Notes: generated from the sequence alone by a model not told the origin. A stretch of 64,000 bases of DNA from Gluconobacter sp. Gdi (GCF_014132155.1 NZ_BLJQ01000001.1:124001-188000); one strand, 5' to 3'; positions 51,666 to 61,808 are shown, numbered from the stretch's first letter. Made by a program: numbers and translations.

Positions 51666-53468
51666 CTATTCTGCAACGTCCATTTCAGGGACGATCGACT
51701 CACTTTTGATCCAGGGCGGTCCATCCATGTTGAGAACATGTGGAATCTGGGACAGTGGAACCGCTTTTGAAAAATGCCATCCTTGTAAAAAGTCACATCC
51801 CATCAGGCGCAGTTCTTCGGCTTGCTCGGCCGTTTCCACGCCTTCAGCCACAACAACACGGTTCATGCTGTGAACAATATCGATAACGCCGCGGATAATA
51901 GCAGTATCAATGCCGCGCTCCGTAACGCCTGACGTAAAGACCCGGTCAATCTTGATATGATCGAACGTCACGGTGCGTAGATGGGTCAGAGACGCAAAGC
52001 CGGTACCAAAGTCATCTAATGAGATCTGAACACCAGCACGATGGAGTTTCTTGAGTTCATCCAGAATATGCTGATTGTGCTGACCAAAGAGAATTTTCTC
52101 TGTGATCTCAATGGTCAGTTTTTCAGCCGGAACACCATGTTTTTTCATTTCACGGAAAAGCCGTTCCGTGAAATTGTGATCCCGAAAATCATCTGACGTT
52201 ACGTTGATGGAAATGCGGTCAAACGGGATTTTGTGCTGCAGAAGATACCGGATATCCGTGAGTGCCTGCCGCAAGACGAAATTTCCGATTGCGATGCTCA
52301 GTTCTGCATCGTCAAAAGCATCATAAAAATACTGTGGGCTCAGCAGTCCGCGCTCTGGATGATCCCAGCGCAGGAGAGCTTCGAAAGAGGGCGGGCTGTC
52401 CTGATTTAAGGGGAGAACAAGCTGATAGAAAAGTTTGAATTGCTTTTTCTTGAGAGCGGCCTGCATGGCTGTTCTCAGTCGAGAGCGGCGCTCGGTTTTT
52501 TCTTTCATGAAGGGCGCGTATTTTTTGATTCTGTTGCGACCGTCTGCTTTGGCTTCATAAAGTGCAAGGTCTGCACAGCGCAGAATTTCGCGTTTTCGAC
52601 TGTCGTTCAGCTTCGAGACCGCATAGCCCAGACTGGCACTACAAAGATGCGTCAGACTTCCGCTACGAAACCGGAAGCGCATAGCCTCAAGAATTTTCTG
52701 GAGCTTGAGTTCAAATGTCTGCGGGTCGTTTGACACCATGATGATGGCAAATTCGTCTCCACCAATACGGGCAATGAAACAGTCGGGAGATTGGAAAGTC
52801 TTCAGGCGCCCTGCAATTTTCTTTAGCAGGCGATCACCGGATTCATGGCCAGATGTATCATTGATGATTTTGAACGTATCGATATCGAGCAGGCACAGAC
52901 AGAAATGCCGGTTGTCTGGATGTTCCTGTGCGAAAAGCACTTTCAGGTACTGTGAGAATGATGTGCGGTTGGAAATATTCGTGAGGAAGTCAGTATTGAC
53001 GGCTTCCTGCAATTTCAGCCGGTTGGCTGTCAGGCGTTGTTCGGCACGTTTGCGGGCAGTGATGTCAAAGCGGATCGCCACATAATTAATGACCTTCCCT
53101 TTTTCATTGCATCGGGGAACAATTGTTGTATCGACCCAGTATAGTTTTCCGTTTTTCTTTCTATTGCAGATTTCACCATGCCAGACGCCCCCCTGTGCAA
53201 TGGTTCTGTACATTTTCTGAAAGAAATTGGAATCATGAACGCCCGAGTGAAGCATTCGATGGTCCTGTCCGATCAGTTCAGCCCTGGAATAGCCACTGAT
53301 CTCGACAAATTTTTCATTAACTGAGAGAATTTTTCCTTTAGTATTCGTTACGGCGACAATAGCCGAGCAATCAAGAGCATGGAGAACAAAGGAATCATGA
53401 GAACTTTCGGACCATGCCTGAAGTGATTCAAGATAAGTTCCGAAATTCTGTTCCTGATAGGTGTTCAC
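51666..53468 (-). CDS. PAS-GGDEF-EAL cyclic di-GMP enzyme
   Basis: A 600-residue cytoplasmic protein. PAS/PAC sensor at about 25-145 (AIVAVTNTKGKILSVNEKF, YSRAELIGQDHR). GGDEF domain at about 165-320 with an intact RIGGDEFAII active site. EAL domain at about 345-590 with intact FEALLRW, NVTSDDF, EITE, LDDFGTGFASL, KIDRVF and EGVET motifs. Both halves keep their catalytic residues, so it could make or degrade c-di-GMP, with the PAS domain setting the balance. No RxxD inhibitory site was confirmed. It is convergent with the TonB receptor. Confidence 0.93.
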   Translation of the reverse strand: MNTYQEQNFGTYLESLQAWSESSHDSFVLHALDCSAIVAVTNTKGKILSVNEKFVEISGYSRAELIGQDHRMLHSGVHDSNFFQKMYRTIAQGGVWHGEICNRKKNGKLYWVDTTIVPRCNEKGKVINYVAIRFDITARKRAEQRLTANRLKLQEAVNTDFLTNISNRTSFSQYLKVLFAQEHPDNRHFCLCLLDIDTFKIINDTSGHESGDRLLKKIAGRLKTFQSPDCFIARIGGDEFAIIMVSNDPQTFELKLQKILEAMRFRFRSGSLTHLCSASLGYAVSKLNDSRKREILRCADLALYEAKADGRNRIKKYAPFMKEKTERRSRLRTAMQAALKKKQFKLFYQLVLPLNQDSPPSFEALLRWDHPERGLLSPQYFYDAFDDAELSIAIGNFVLRQALTDIRYLLQHKIPFDRISINVTSDDFRDHNFTERLFREMKKHGVPAEKLTIEITEKILFGQHNQHILDELKKLHRAGVQISLDDFGTGFASLTHLRTVTFDHIKIDRVFTSGVTERGIDTAIIRGVIDIVHSMNRVVVAEGVETAEQAEELRLMGCDFLQGWHFSKAVPLSQIPHVLNMDGPPWIKSESIVPEMDVAE

Positions 53469-53791
53469 TAAGTCTGTCCCGCTTGGCCATAGGTCCGAGT
53501 GTCGCGAGAAAACACTAAAAAAATACTAACAAGGTGCTTTTGAGAGGGTATATCTGAAAGATAATATCACAAAAAGACCTTTTTTAAGCCAAAAGCGTCA
53601 AGGCAAAATCTTTTTGTTCGGTAGAAAAGGCCGTCAGGAAAATACAAAAAATCCTAAGGGCGCAGTATTTCATGGATTTGCTGAATTTATCCTCAGCCGG
53701 GGATGCACCGTGAAGGGTGTCAGATCTGTCGTCCGGCTGCGACGTCTCTCGCCGAACGACAGAATGAAGGGTTGGGAAATACCCAGTACGC
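53469..53791. other. Gap between GGDEF-EAL start and efflux operon end
   Basis: This 323-base region upstream of the GGDEF-EAL gene and downstream of the outer-membrane efflux gene is A/T-rich near 53510-53660, consistent with a promoter for the minus-strand gene. A 124-codon frame at 53614-53988 runs mostly antisense to the efflux gene and is not supported. No clear terminator was found. Confidence 0.4.
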
Positions 53792-55309
53792 TTAAAGAGA
53801 GCCTTCCCAGCCGCCCCCTAGGGCGCGGTAAAGATGCGTCATTGAAACGGAGACGCCTGCACGGGCTTCTGACAGGGCACTTCGCGTCGAGAGAAGCGCA
53901 CTCTGTGCTGTCAGGACATTCAGGAAGTCCCCGGCACCCTGACTATACTGAAGTTGGGCAATGTGAACGGCCGTTTCGTTCTCGGTGACGCTTTCTTCCA
54001 GCCGCTTCTGACGCTCCTGAGCTGTGCTCAGATCCGTCATGGCATCATCGATTTCTTCCCATGCATGCAGGATTGTCTTTTGAAGCGCGATGGCGGCTTC
54101 TTTCTGCTGCGCTTTCCGAAGATGAAGCTGTCCTGTAAGGCGGCCGCCTTCAAAGAGCGGTAGCGTCATGGTTGGGCCGAAGCCATACTGACGCGATGCC
54201 CAGGACCCAAGTCCGCTGAACTGGAGTGCCTGAATATCCAAACTGCCGGATAGCGTTACACGGGGGTAGAAGTCTGCAATAGCCACGCCAATACTTGCCG
54301 TTGCAGCATGCAGACGTTCCCTTGCCGCGCGGATATCTGGTCTCCGGTCCGCGAGTTGAGACGGCAGGCCCGTCGGAATGTTGGTTGGCACGGGTGGAAT
54401 AATGCCGGGCTTATTCAATGTGCTGGCCAGCGCTCCCGGTTCGCGTGCGACAAGGAAGCTGAGGGCATTGATGAGATGCACGCTCTGGCTTTTTAAGGGC
54501 GGCAACCGCGCTTCGAAGCTGTGCATCTGTCCGCGGGAATAGGCGACGTCCAGTTTGGTAGCGGTTCCCTGTGTAAAGCGCAGTGTTGTCAGGTCCACGC
54601 TGTGACGGGCAATTTCGATGCTCTGCTGGGTAATGGCAATCTGTGCCTGCACATTGCGGAGCGCAATATAGTCCTGTGCTGTCTCGGCCATCAGGGAGAC
54701 CAGGACATTGCGCTGCATGTCTTCTGTTGCATGCATGGCAGCTGTGGCTGCTTCAACCTGCCTTCTGACATGTCCCCAGAAATCGACTTCCCAAGAGGCA
54801 CTTAAGCCATACTGAGGCAGGTTAAAGGCTGGATTTCCTTTGGCGCCGTCGGCAGCGGCAGGGCCAAACCCCTGTGCACCACTGGCAATATCGCCAGGGC
54901 TAGCCTGTTCAGTTGTTCCTAGTAGCCCCAGAATACCGTTGGTGCTGGCGCGTTCCCGTGCGTAGGAGGCTGCGCCATCCAGGCGCGGCATTTGCGCGGC
55001 ACTCGCAATCCGGCGCTCTGCTTGGCTTTCAGCCAGGTTCAGCGCGGCTGTCCGCAGGTCCAGATTGCTGCGAACAACGTCTGCTTCAAGTTGCGTGAGC
55101 ACCGGGTCGTTGTAGAGGTGCCACCATTGCGGGTCGAGAGTGGCTTCTGTCGGGCGGTCTGTCGCTGGGGCAACACTCTCATGGTAGTGCGCGGGCGCGT
55201 TGTCAGTGGGCTTATGATAGTCCGGTCCGACCGTACAGGCGCTCAACGCTGTAACAGACAGAAGGATAGTTATTCGCGGCGATAGGGAAAAGCGCATGGA
55301 CTGTCTCAC
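53792..55309 (-). CDS. Outer membrane efflux lipoprotein (NodT/OprM family)
   Basis: A 505-residue TolC-like channel of the RND/MFS tripartite type. The lipobox LSAC (about 21-24) follows a short signal; ACTVGPDYHKP is the typical family start. Coiled-coil repeats contain LRTAALNLAESQAERR and the mirrored LRKAQQKEAAIALQKTILHAWEEIDDA, and RPDIRAARERLHAATASIG is the classic OMF block. It overlaps the HlyD gene by four bases (ATGA), which supports the start at 55309. It is the last gene of the MFS-HlyD-OMF operon and completes the exit path across the outer membrane. Confidence 0.92.
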   Translation of the reverse strand: MRQSMRFSLSPRITILLSVTALSACTVGPDYHKPTDNAPAHYHESVAPATDRPTEATLDPQWWHLYNDPVLTQLEADVVRSNLDLRTAALNLAESQAERRIASAAQMPRLDGAASYARERASTNGILGLLGTTEQASPGDIASGAQGFGPAAADGAKGNPAFNLPQYGLSASWEVDFWGHVRRQVEAATAAMHATEDMQRNVLVSLMAETAQDYIALRNVQAQIAITQQSIEIARHSVDLTTLRFTQGTATKLDVAYSRGQMHSFEARLPPLKSQSVHLINALSFLVAREPGALASTLNKPGIIPPVPTNIPTGLPSQLADRRPDIRAARERLHAATASIGVAIADFYPRVTLSGSLDIQALQFSGLGSWASRQYGFGPTMTLPLFEGGRLTGQLHLRKAQQKEAAIALQKTILHAWEEIDDAMTDLSTAQERQKRLEESVTENETAVHIAQLQYSQGAGDFLNVLTAQSALLSTRSALSEARAGVSVSMTHLYRALGGGWEGSL

Positions 55310-56382
55310 TGCCAGGCGTAGCGGTTGTCACGGGCATGTGGGCCTTCCGGCTGCGAGGCCGTATCCACTTCCGCTTCAACAGACATGCCGACGCGAACCT
55401 TGGCTGCCAGTGGTTGTCCTGCATCGATTGTCAGTTTGACGGGAACGCGCTGGACGACCTTCGTGAAGTTGCCTGTCGCATTATCTGGCTGAATCGCAGC
55501 GAAGGCTACGCCCGTTGCTGGGGCCAGACTGTCCACATGTGCGTGGAGCGGATGACCGGGGAAGGTATCAACCCAGATGGTGGCCCGTTGGCCTGTCTGC
55601 ATCTTGGTCAGCTGGGTTTCCTGGAAATTGGCCAGCACATAGGCTTTCTGAACCGGAACCACAGCGAGTAGACCTGTACCCGGATGCACATAAGCACCAA
55701 CGCGCACGCCACGCTCACCGACAATGCCGTCTACCGGTGCTGGAATGGTGCAGTAGGACAGGTTCAGCTCTGCCTGATGTTCGGTACTTTGTGCTTTGAG
55801 AAGGGCGCCCTGTGCACGCTGGATCTGTGCCTGAAGAACCGGGATCTGCTGTCGGGCACTGTCAACGCCAGCCTTGTCGCGGGCGAGGGCTGCCATGGCT
55901 TCCCGAAGATGAGCATCGGCACCTTGCTGTTGCTCGAGCGTGCTGGCCCCACCTGCAGAAAGATTGTGATAGCGGGTGGCGTTCTGCTGCGCGAAGGCCA
56001 GACTCGCTTCGTCAGCTTTAACCGTATCCGAAGCGGCGGCAATCAGGCTGTCCTGACGGGCCAGCATGGCCTGAAGGTTGCTTACATCACCTTCTGCGGC
56101 TGCCATGTCACCCTTGGCGGCGGCAAGGGCTGCGCGATAGTCATCGTCTTCGATATGGGCGAGTTCTTCGCCAGCGTGAACGTTTTCATTATCTTCCGCC
56201 AGCACGCGGTCGATCCGGCCCGAAACCTTGGGAGCAACGGTCGTGAAGTCTGCCGTTACATAGGCATCATTGGTTTTCTGGTGAACGCCATCACCCACGA
56301 AGAAACGATCGGCGCTCCAGGCCAGTCCGGTCAGAACCACGACTGCACAACCGGCGAGAAGAAGAGGCTTTCCATAAATCAT
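55306..56382 (-). CDS. HlyD/EmrA-type membrane fusion protein
   Basis: A 358-residue periplasmic adaptor. One N-terminal membrane helix (about 6-24), a lipoyl half-motif (YVTADFTTVAPKVSGRIDRV), a long helical hairpin (about 85-205, Ala/Gln-rich), the second lipoyl half (YCTIPAPVDGIVGERGVRVG), and a C-terminal beta-barrel with VGMSVEAEVDT. This order is typical of EmrA-like partners of 14-TM MFS pumps. It lies 18 bases after the MFS gene. Confidence 0.92.
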   Translation of the reverse strand: MIYGKPLLLAGCAVVVLTGLAWSADRFFVGDGVHQKTNDAYVTADFTTVAPKVSGRIDRVLAEDNENVHAGEELAHIEDDDYRAALAAAKGDMAAAEGDVSNLQAMLARQDSLIAAASDTVKADEASLAFAQQNATRYHNLSAGGASTLEQQQGADAHLREAMAALARDKAGVDSARQQIPVLQAQIQRAQGALLKAQSTEHQAELNLSYCTIPAPVDGIVGERGVRVGAYVHPGTGLLAVVPVQKAYVLANFQETQLTKMQTGQRATIWVDTFPGHPLHAHVDSLAPATGVAFAAIQPDNATGNFTKVVQRVPVKLTIDAGQPLAAKVRVGMSVEAEVDTASQPEGPHARDNRYAWQ

Positions 56383-56400
56383 GTCTGAGAGATCCGGATC

Positions 56401-58059
56401 TTAATGTGCGGGGGCGGTCACGGGAGCCGCCGGAACAGGAGTGGGAGTTGCTGCAGGTTTTGGTGCCGGGCCTTTGCCGGGTGGATAGACGCGTTTCGGA
56501 AGAATGAAATTCAAAACAACGTAGACGGCGCACACCACCGCAACGACGAGGTAGATATCCGCCAGAGCAAGCACGACAGACTGCTCGTGCAGGTAGTCAT
56601 GGAAGATTTCCAACGCATTGCGGGAGACATGCGCTGTATCTGGCGAGGTGTTCTGGATCGCGTTTTCGATCGGGTTTCCCATGCCGGACAGGGACGTCGC
56701 GTTATTGCCGGAGCGGTCCAGCAGCATGTTTGAATGATATTGCTCACGACGTCTGAGCAGCACCTCGAATAGAGCCGCAGCTACGGCGCTGGCCATTCCC
56801 TTGAGCATGTTCACCATGCCGGAAATGAATGGCCCATCCGCCGGCCCGAGGGACATGGTTGCAAGCACCAGAACGGGAATGACCACCATGGGCTGCCCCA
56901 CTACCTGTAGGCCCTGCAGAAGATAGAAATTATCCCGTACCCAGTCCGGTGTGAGCCAGGTTCCGAGGAACGCCGCCAGCCCGAGGCAGCTCATGCCGAT
57001 GCCGAGCAGATAGCGGCAGTCCACCGAGCGCATGTTGCAGAGGGCTGCAGTCAACGGAAGCATGATGAGCTGTGGCAGAGCGACCATCAGCGCAATAGGG
57101 GCTGTCTGGGACGGACGGTATCCGCGAACTTCCGCCAGATAGGTGGACGGAATCTGTATCATCAGACTGCAGATGACCAGAACGCCTACAAGAGTAAGCA
57201 TGGCCATCGCGATGTTACGGTTCTTCCAGTACTGAAGTCGGAAAAACGGGCTGTGATGGTGCCATTCGTGGAACAGGAAGCCCACAAACAGCGCTCCGCC
57301 CCAGAACGTCAGATGGGAAATAATCGGAGAGCGGAACCAGTCCAGTCGATCACCCTGATAAAGGACTGTGACGACGCATAAAATGGACGGCACACCGATG
57401 AAGAAGCCGCGCCAGTTGAACTTCACGAAGCGTTCGAGATGCACCGGGTCTTTGGGAAGTCCATAAGCCATCATGGCAATGGCAATGGCGCTGAGTGGAA
57501 TGACCTCCCAGTACAGCCAGTGCCAGCCGAAATGCTCAAACCACAGGGCTTCCAGTGGGCCACCCAGATTAGGGCCGAATGTCGCGCTCATGGCGTATCC
57601 ACCCACACCGAACACCTTGATAGGCGGCGGCAGGTATTTGAGCATCACGGTCATGAGGACGGGCGGCAGACACCCTGCACTGAGACCCTGTGCAGCGCGC
57701 AGGAAACACAAGGAAATCATGTCAGGCATGAACGGCAGCGGAATGGACAGCAGGGCAAGCACTGCCGTCATGAAGATCGAAAACCGGTAGATCGAGAATG
57801 TCATGTAGAACCATGGCGTGAAGGCCATGGCGGCAATGTTGAAGGCCTCGTAGGTCGAGATGAACCACGTGCCTTCGTCATGACCGATATGCATGGCGCC
57901 GCGAATGTCTGACAGGCCGATTTCGGTAATGTGCTCGTTGAATCCGGCAACATGCACAGCCAGCAACATGCCAAGGCACCCTATAATGGTCCGCATTCCG
58001 AACGGCGGTATGTAGGAGGGTTGTTCGGGTGCTGCTGCGGTGGGTGAAGGTAAAGCCAT
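56401..58059 (-). CDS. DHA2 family (EmrB-like) MFS efflux transporter
   Basis: A 552-residue pump with about 14 hydrophobic helices. DHA2 marks: ISTYEAFNIAAMAFTPWF in TM2-3, RAAQGLSAGCLPPVLMTVML (motif C-like region), GPNLGGPLEALWFEHFGWHWLYW (read as blocks), and a Pro-rich C-terminal tail (PAPKPAATPTPVPAAP). Unlike classical DHA2 members, TM1 carries no clear Asp motif. The start is the ATG at 58059 (MALPSPT) with GAGAG upstream. It opens the three-gene efflux operon and is divergent from a LysR gene that probably regulates it. The exported compound is unknown. Confidence 0.9.
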   Translation of the reverse strand: MALPSPTAAAPEQPSYIPPFGMRTIIGCLGMLLAVHVAGFNEHITEIGLSDIRGAMHIGHDEGTWFISTYEAFNIAAMAFTPWFYMTFSIYRFSIFMTAVLALLSIPLPFMPDMISLCFLRAAQGLSAGCLPPVLMTVMLKYLPPPIKVFGVGGYAMSATFGPNLGGPLEALWFEHFGWHWLYWEVIPLSAIAIAMMAYGLPKDPVHLERFVKFNWRGFFIGVPSILCVVTVLYQGDRLDWFRSPIISHLTFWGGALFVGFLFHEWHHHSPFFRLQYWKNRNIAMAMLTLVGVLVICSLMIQIPSTYLAEVRGYRPSQTAPIALMVALPQLIMLPLTAALCNMRSVDCRYLLGIGMSCLGLAAFLGTWLTPDWVRDNFYLLQGLQVVGQPMVVIPVLVLATMSLGPADGPFISGMVNMLKGMASAVAAALFEVLLRRREQYHSNMLLDRSGNNATSLSGMGNPIENAIQNTSPDTAHVSRNALEIFHDYLHEQSVVLALADIYLVVAVVCAVYVVLNFILPKRVYPPGKGPAPKPAATPTPVPAAPVTAPAH

Positions 58060-58250
58060 AAGGTGCTCTCGTGATGCCAGAGAGCTTCTATCGGCGATGC
58101 GCAGGTGGAGAAAAACCCACACTTCAGGCAGATGAGGATTCCACTTTCTGGAAGTGTTTCTCTTAAGCCTTTCATTTCTGTATGTTGGACTGCGTTATTC
58201 CTGTTTGATGCGGCTGGAACAGGGCGCTCACGATTAGGGGAGATAAGTGT

Positions 58251-59198
58251 ATGGCAAACCGGAAGTCAGGAGGCCGCCGCTACGACCTGGATCTGTTGCG
58301 TTATCTCCAGGTGCTGGTGGAAGAGCAGAGCGTCTCGCTCGCCGCGCGTAGATTACAGGTCAGTGAGCCTGCCATGAGCCGACATCTGGCGCGTCTGCGA
58401 AGTGTTTTTAACGACCCCATCCTTGTCATGTCCGGTCGGCGCATGGTTGCAACGGCTTTCGCCAACCGTATCCGGGACCGTGTTCAGGGACTGGTGAGGG
58501 ATGCGGATGATCTGCTCAATGAAGGGGCGGAGCTGAATCTGAAGGCGATGTCTCCAAAGTTCACCATTCGCGCCAATGATATTGTTGTGGGTGCTTTCGG
58601 GCCTGCAATTCTTCTGGCCCTTCGGAAGGATTGCCCGGAATGTCGCATTGTTTTCTCCCCGGAGTCTGAAGAGACCGCCAGTGAAGCCCTGCGTGGAAGC
58701 CACATAGATCTCTATATTGGGGCGACTGACGATCTGCGTCCGGAAATCATGCGCAAGGCCCTGTTCGACACGTCTTTCAGTGCCTTCGTCCGGGCAGGGC
58801 ATCCGATCCTTAAGGGAAAAATCACCCCTCATGCACTTGTGGCTTACGATCATGTCAGTGTGTCGCGGAAAGGGCGTGCGTTTGGCCCGATCGATGTCAT
58901 CCTGAAGGAGCGATATGCTCTCTCACGTCGCATCGCGATGGTGGTTCCGACGTATTATTCGCTTATCGAATCACTGCGTGGAACAGACATGATCCTTCCT
59001 TTACCGCGGATCGTTATTGACTGTCTGCCATTGGCGGAGATGGGTCTTGAAACGTTTGATTTTCCTTTTGTGCTTCCACCAGTCCACGCGTTTCAGGCCT
59101 GGCATCCACGGCTGGACATGGATCAGCTTCATCGATGGATGCGGGATACGGTTTCACAGGCCATTCGTGGGGAAATGGGACGCCTGGGAGTCAGGTGA
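58251..59198 (+). CDS. LysR family regulator divergent from the efflux operon
   Basis: A 315-residue LTTR: winged HTH at about 8-65 (LRYLQVLVEEQSVSLAARRLQ, PAMSRHLARLRSVF) and a PBP2-type effector domain (ANDIVVGAFGPAILLAL, FVRAGHPIL, MVVPTYYSLIESLRGTDMILPLP) of the NodD/PnbR-like group. GGGGAG lies before the ATG. Its head-to-head position with the MFS operon, 191 bases apart, points to control of that operon; the inducer is unknown. Confidence 0.92.
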   Translation: MANRKSGGRRYDLDLLRYLQVLVEEQSVSLAARRLQVSEPAMSRHLARLRSVFNDPILVMSGRRMVATAFANRIRDRVQGLVRDADDLLNEGAELNLKAMSPKFTIRANDIVVGAFGPAILLALRKDCPECRIVFSPESEETASEALRGSHIDLYIGATDDLRPEIMRKALFDTSFSAFVRAGHPILKGKITPHALVAYDHVSVSRKGRAFGPIDVILKERYALSRRIAMVVPTYYSLIESLRGTDMILPLPRIVIDCLPLAEMGLETFDFPFVLPPVHAFQAWHPRLDMDQLHRWMRDTVSQAIRGEMGRLGVR

Positions 59199-59217
59199 AA
59201 TGTTATGTCATGGCCTA

Positions 59218-59242
59218 GTTAATGAGAATCAGTTGCATTAAC
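59218..59242. promoter_or_regulatory. Fur-box-like site upstream of the siderophore receptor
   Basis: GTTAATG-N11-CATTAAC is a perfect 7-bp inverted repeat at 59218-59242. Its first 19 bases match the classic Fur consensus at 14 of 19 positions by eye. It lies about 180 bases before the receptor gene, so iron repression of that gene is likely. Confidence 0.65.
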
Positions 59243-59423
59243 AACTCTTCTGAGGAAGATAGCGCCAGTTTCAGTGTGCTGAACCTGGGCTTTGCCTGAC
59301 CATGAGAGACCTCTGAATTCCTGGAGACGATGTACCCATCGTGACGGAAGGGAGTGCCATCCCCGGGCCAGCTGCCTGTTTCTGTTTCGGCACATTGTCA
59401 GGTCCATGAGTTCAGGTGATTCC

Positions 59424-61751
59424 ATGCCGTCGAAAAACGAACATTTTAGCCCGCACGCTCTGACAGAGGGCCAGGTTTTCACTGAGGCAGCTCATTCTTC
59501 CTCTGGGAAGTGGCAGAAACTGGTGCTTCTGGCTTTAGGCGCGGGTCTCGGTGTGACGGAAACCGGAGAAGCAGACGCGCAGGATGCCGGAGTTACGAAT
59601 GATACGGCGTCTGTCAGTCTGCCTGCCGTCAAGGTTCACGGACAGACCGAAACGGCCACACCCGAACCCACGAATACGAACAACACGACACTGGATATCG
59701 GGCGTATGCCGGATACCGTGCGGGAGACGCCCCAGATCATCAGCGTTGTGCCCAAGGCTCTGATCGAACAGCAGCGTCTGTTCACTCTGGATCAGGCGTT
59801 GGCCAATGTTCCCGGTATTACGATGTCTACGGGGGAGGGCAATGGCGGCATGAATGGCAACCAGTTCCGCATTCGTGGTCAGCAGGCGCGTGGCGATATT
59901 TACGAAGACGGTCTGCGTGATTTTGGAACGTATGTTCGTGACACGTTCAATACGGAAAGTGTTGAAGTGGTTAAAGGACCGAGTGGTGAATATTTCGGTG
60001 CCGGTAACGTTGGTGGTGTGATCAACCAGACGCTGAAAAAGGCGCATCTGGGAAACCATTATGCTTTTGATCAGTCGATTGGCAGCGGCATGCAGTATCG
60101 CGGTGCGGCAGACGTCAATTACCAGCTTGGCAAGCATACAGCCCTTCGTGTGAACGGCATGTATAACAAGCAGGATGTGGCAGACCGGAACAATGTGCGG
60201 TCAGATCGTTATGGTGTGGCGGCTGATCTTGGTTTTGGTTTGGGAACGAAAGCCACCTATCACCTGAACTATCAGTGGCTCGGCAGCCGCGGAATGCCGG
60301 ATTATGGCGTGCCAATGATCCTGACGGGCAATACGTATTCGCCCATTACAGAACACGGGCTGAATCGCGATACGACATATACGCGCAGCTTTGATCGCGA
60401 CAATTCTAATATTCACATGGTCACCTCAAAGTTTGCGACCGAAATTGCCCGGTGGCTGACGCTGAGCAACGACACGCGCTTCAGCCATTATCATCGTGAA
60501 TATGCCGCGACGACCCCGAGTGCGTGTTCCGGCGCATGTGCTTCGAGTTTTCTATCTGGTGGAAATCCTACTCTGCCCTATGGCGCAGGTGGCGGCGTTG
60601 CCTACCAGCAGGACGGTTGGGGCATTCAGAATGTCATGATGGGGCGTTCGAAATTCAATACAGGCTTCCTGAAGCACGACATCCGGGCTGGTGTGGATAT
60701 CAATTACACCAAGGATGACCGTAGCATGGGAACCTACGTCAACAGATCAAACAATCAGGCAATCCGTAGCCCTTACTATTCCTCTCCCTCAACATACATC
60801 ACGTGGCCATCAACCGGCCGGCGCATGACGGATTTTCGGGATCTGGGCCTGTTCTTTGCAGACAAGATCCATCTAACCGACAAGTTGTCCGTATTCGGAA
60901 CGTTCCGGTGGGATAGCTATCAGAGCAAGTTCTGGAGTGCGACGACGTCTGCTGCGGGAACGCAATCCCAGTCTTCGAACAAGTTCAGCCCATCTGCGAG
61001 CGTGATGTATGACATCACCAAGGATGCCACCGTTTATTTCACGTTCGCGCGCTCGTATAAGCCGGTTGGGACGGATGCTTCGTCTATTGTGACGAATAAT
61101 GCCGGGAGCGCGGATGTCGCGAATAACGGGCGTGACCTCAAGCCACAGCGTAGTGATCTGTTTGAAGTTGGAAGTAAGCTCGACTTCTTTAACAAGCGCC
61201 TTGGCGTAACGGGCGCCCTGTTCCAGATCAATCAGAACAATTCCTACACCTATGATGACGATGGCAACATCATCACAGGCTTCCAGGATGCGGGAACCGG
61301 CCGTCGCATTCGTGGTGCCGAACTGAGCGCAACTGGAAAGATTACCCAGAACTGGGATCTTTATGCGACGTACGCTTACATGGGCGGCAAGGTGACGCAT
61401 AGCGCTACGCTGCACGGCAATCAGGCGCCCCAGCTTCCGCACAATTCGTTCTCGGTGTGGAGCACCTATAACCTGTCCCATCTGGTGTTGAGAGCGGGGC
61501 AGGGCACTCTGAAGGCTGGTGGCGGTGCCCAGTACAGTTCAGGCTACTGGGCTAACGAAGCCAATACAGCGCGGATGCCTTACAACTTCTCGCTGAATGG
61601 CATCGTGTCCTACGACTACGGTCGTTACCATGCGCAGTTTAATGCCAACAATCTGACCAACCATCTGAACTATGGTTCGGCTTTCAACACAGGGCGTGCC
61701 GTTCCCATGTCGGGGCGGACATTCATGGGAAGCTTTGGCCTAAATTTCTGA
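59424..61751 (+). CDS. TonB-dependent siderophore receptor, Fiu/PiuA-like
   Basis: A 775-residue receptor with a long n-region then KLVLLALGAGLGV and likely cleavage near ADA|QD. The plug (DTVRETPQIISVVPKALIEQQ, NQFRIRGQQARGDIYEDG, VKGPSGEYFGAGNVGGVINQ in short blocks) is of the catecholate Fiu/FhuE group, and the protein ends in FMGSFGLNF. Fur-like site upstream and Sel1 and PiuC genes nearby match piuA loci for ferric catecholate uptake. The ATG at 59424 is preceded by AGGTGA; an ATG at 59406 and a longer frame to 59292 are alternatives. Confidence 0.88.
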   Translation: MPSKNEHFSPHALTEGQVFTEAAHSSSGKWQKLVLLALGAGLGVTETGEADAQDAGVTNDTASVSLPAVKVHGQTETATPEPTNTNNTTLDIGRMPDTVRETPQIISVVPKALIEQQRLFTLDQALANVPGITMSTGEGNGGMNGNQFRIRGQQARGDIYEDGLRDFGTYVRDTFNTESVEVVKGPSGEYFGAGNVGGVINQTLKKAHLGNHYAFDQSIGSGMQYRGAADVNYQLGKHTALRVNGMYNKQDVADRNNVRSDRYGVAADLGFGLGTKATYHLNYQWLGSRGMPDYGVPMILTGNTYSPITEHGLNRDTTYTRSFDRDNSNIHMVTSKFATEIARWLTLSNDTRFSHYHREYAATTPSACSGACASSFLSGGNPTLPYGAGGGVAYQQDGWGIQNVMMGRSKFNTGFLKHDIRAGVDINYTKDDRSMGTYVNRSNNQAIRSPYYSSPSTYITWPSTGRRMTDFRDLGLFFADKIHLTDKLSVFGTFRWDSYQSKFWSATTSAAGTQSQSSNKFSPSASVMYDITKDATVYFTFARSYKPVGTDASSIVTNNAGSADVANNGRDLKPQRSDLFEVGSKLDFFNKRLGVTGALFQINQNNSYTYDDDGNIITGFQDAGTGRRIRGAELSATGKITQNWDLYATYAYMGGKVTHSATLHGNQAPQLPHNSFSVWSTYNLSHLVLRAGQGTLKAGGGAQYSSGYWANEANTARMPYNFSLNGIVSYDYGRYHAQFNANNLTNHLNYGSAFNTGRAVPMSGRTFMGSFGLNF

Positions 61752-61776
61752 GGTTAGTCACGACAAAAGTAGTTTC

Positions 61777-61808
61777 AGCCCTTCCGGCTTCTGGCCGGGA
61801 GGGCTTTC
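61777..61808 (+). terminator. Hairpin terminator after the siderophore receptor
   Basis: AGCCCT-T-CCGGC-TTCTG-GCCGG-GAGGGCT forms an imperfect GC-rich stem followed by TTTCTG. It lies 26 bases after the receptor stop, before the Sel1 gene, and probably attenuates read-through. Confidence 0.7.

Noticed and set aside
53614-53988. 124-codon frame near the efflux gene
   Set aside because: About half is antisense to the outer membrane efflux gene and the rest is low-complexity; no supporting signal.
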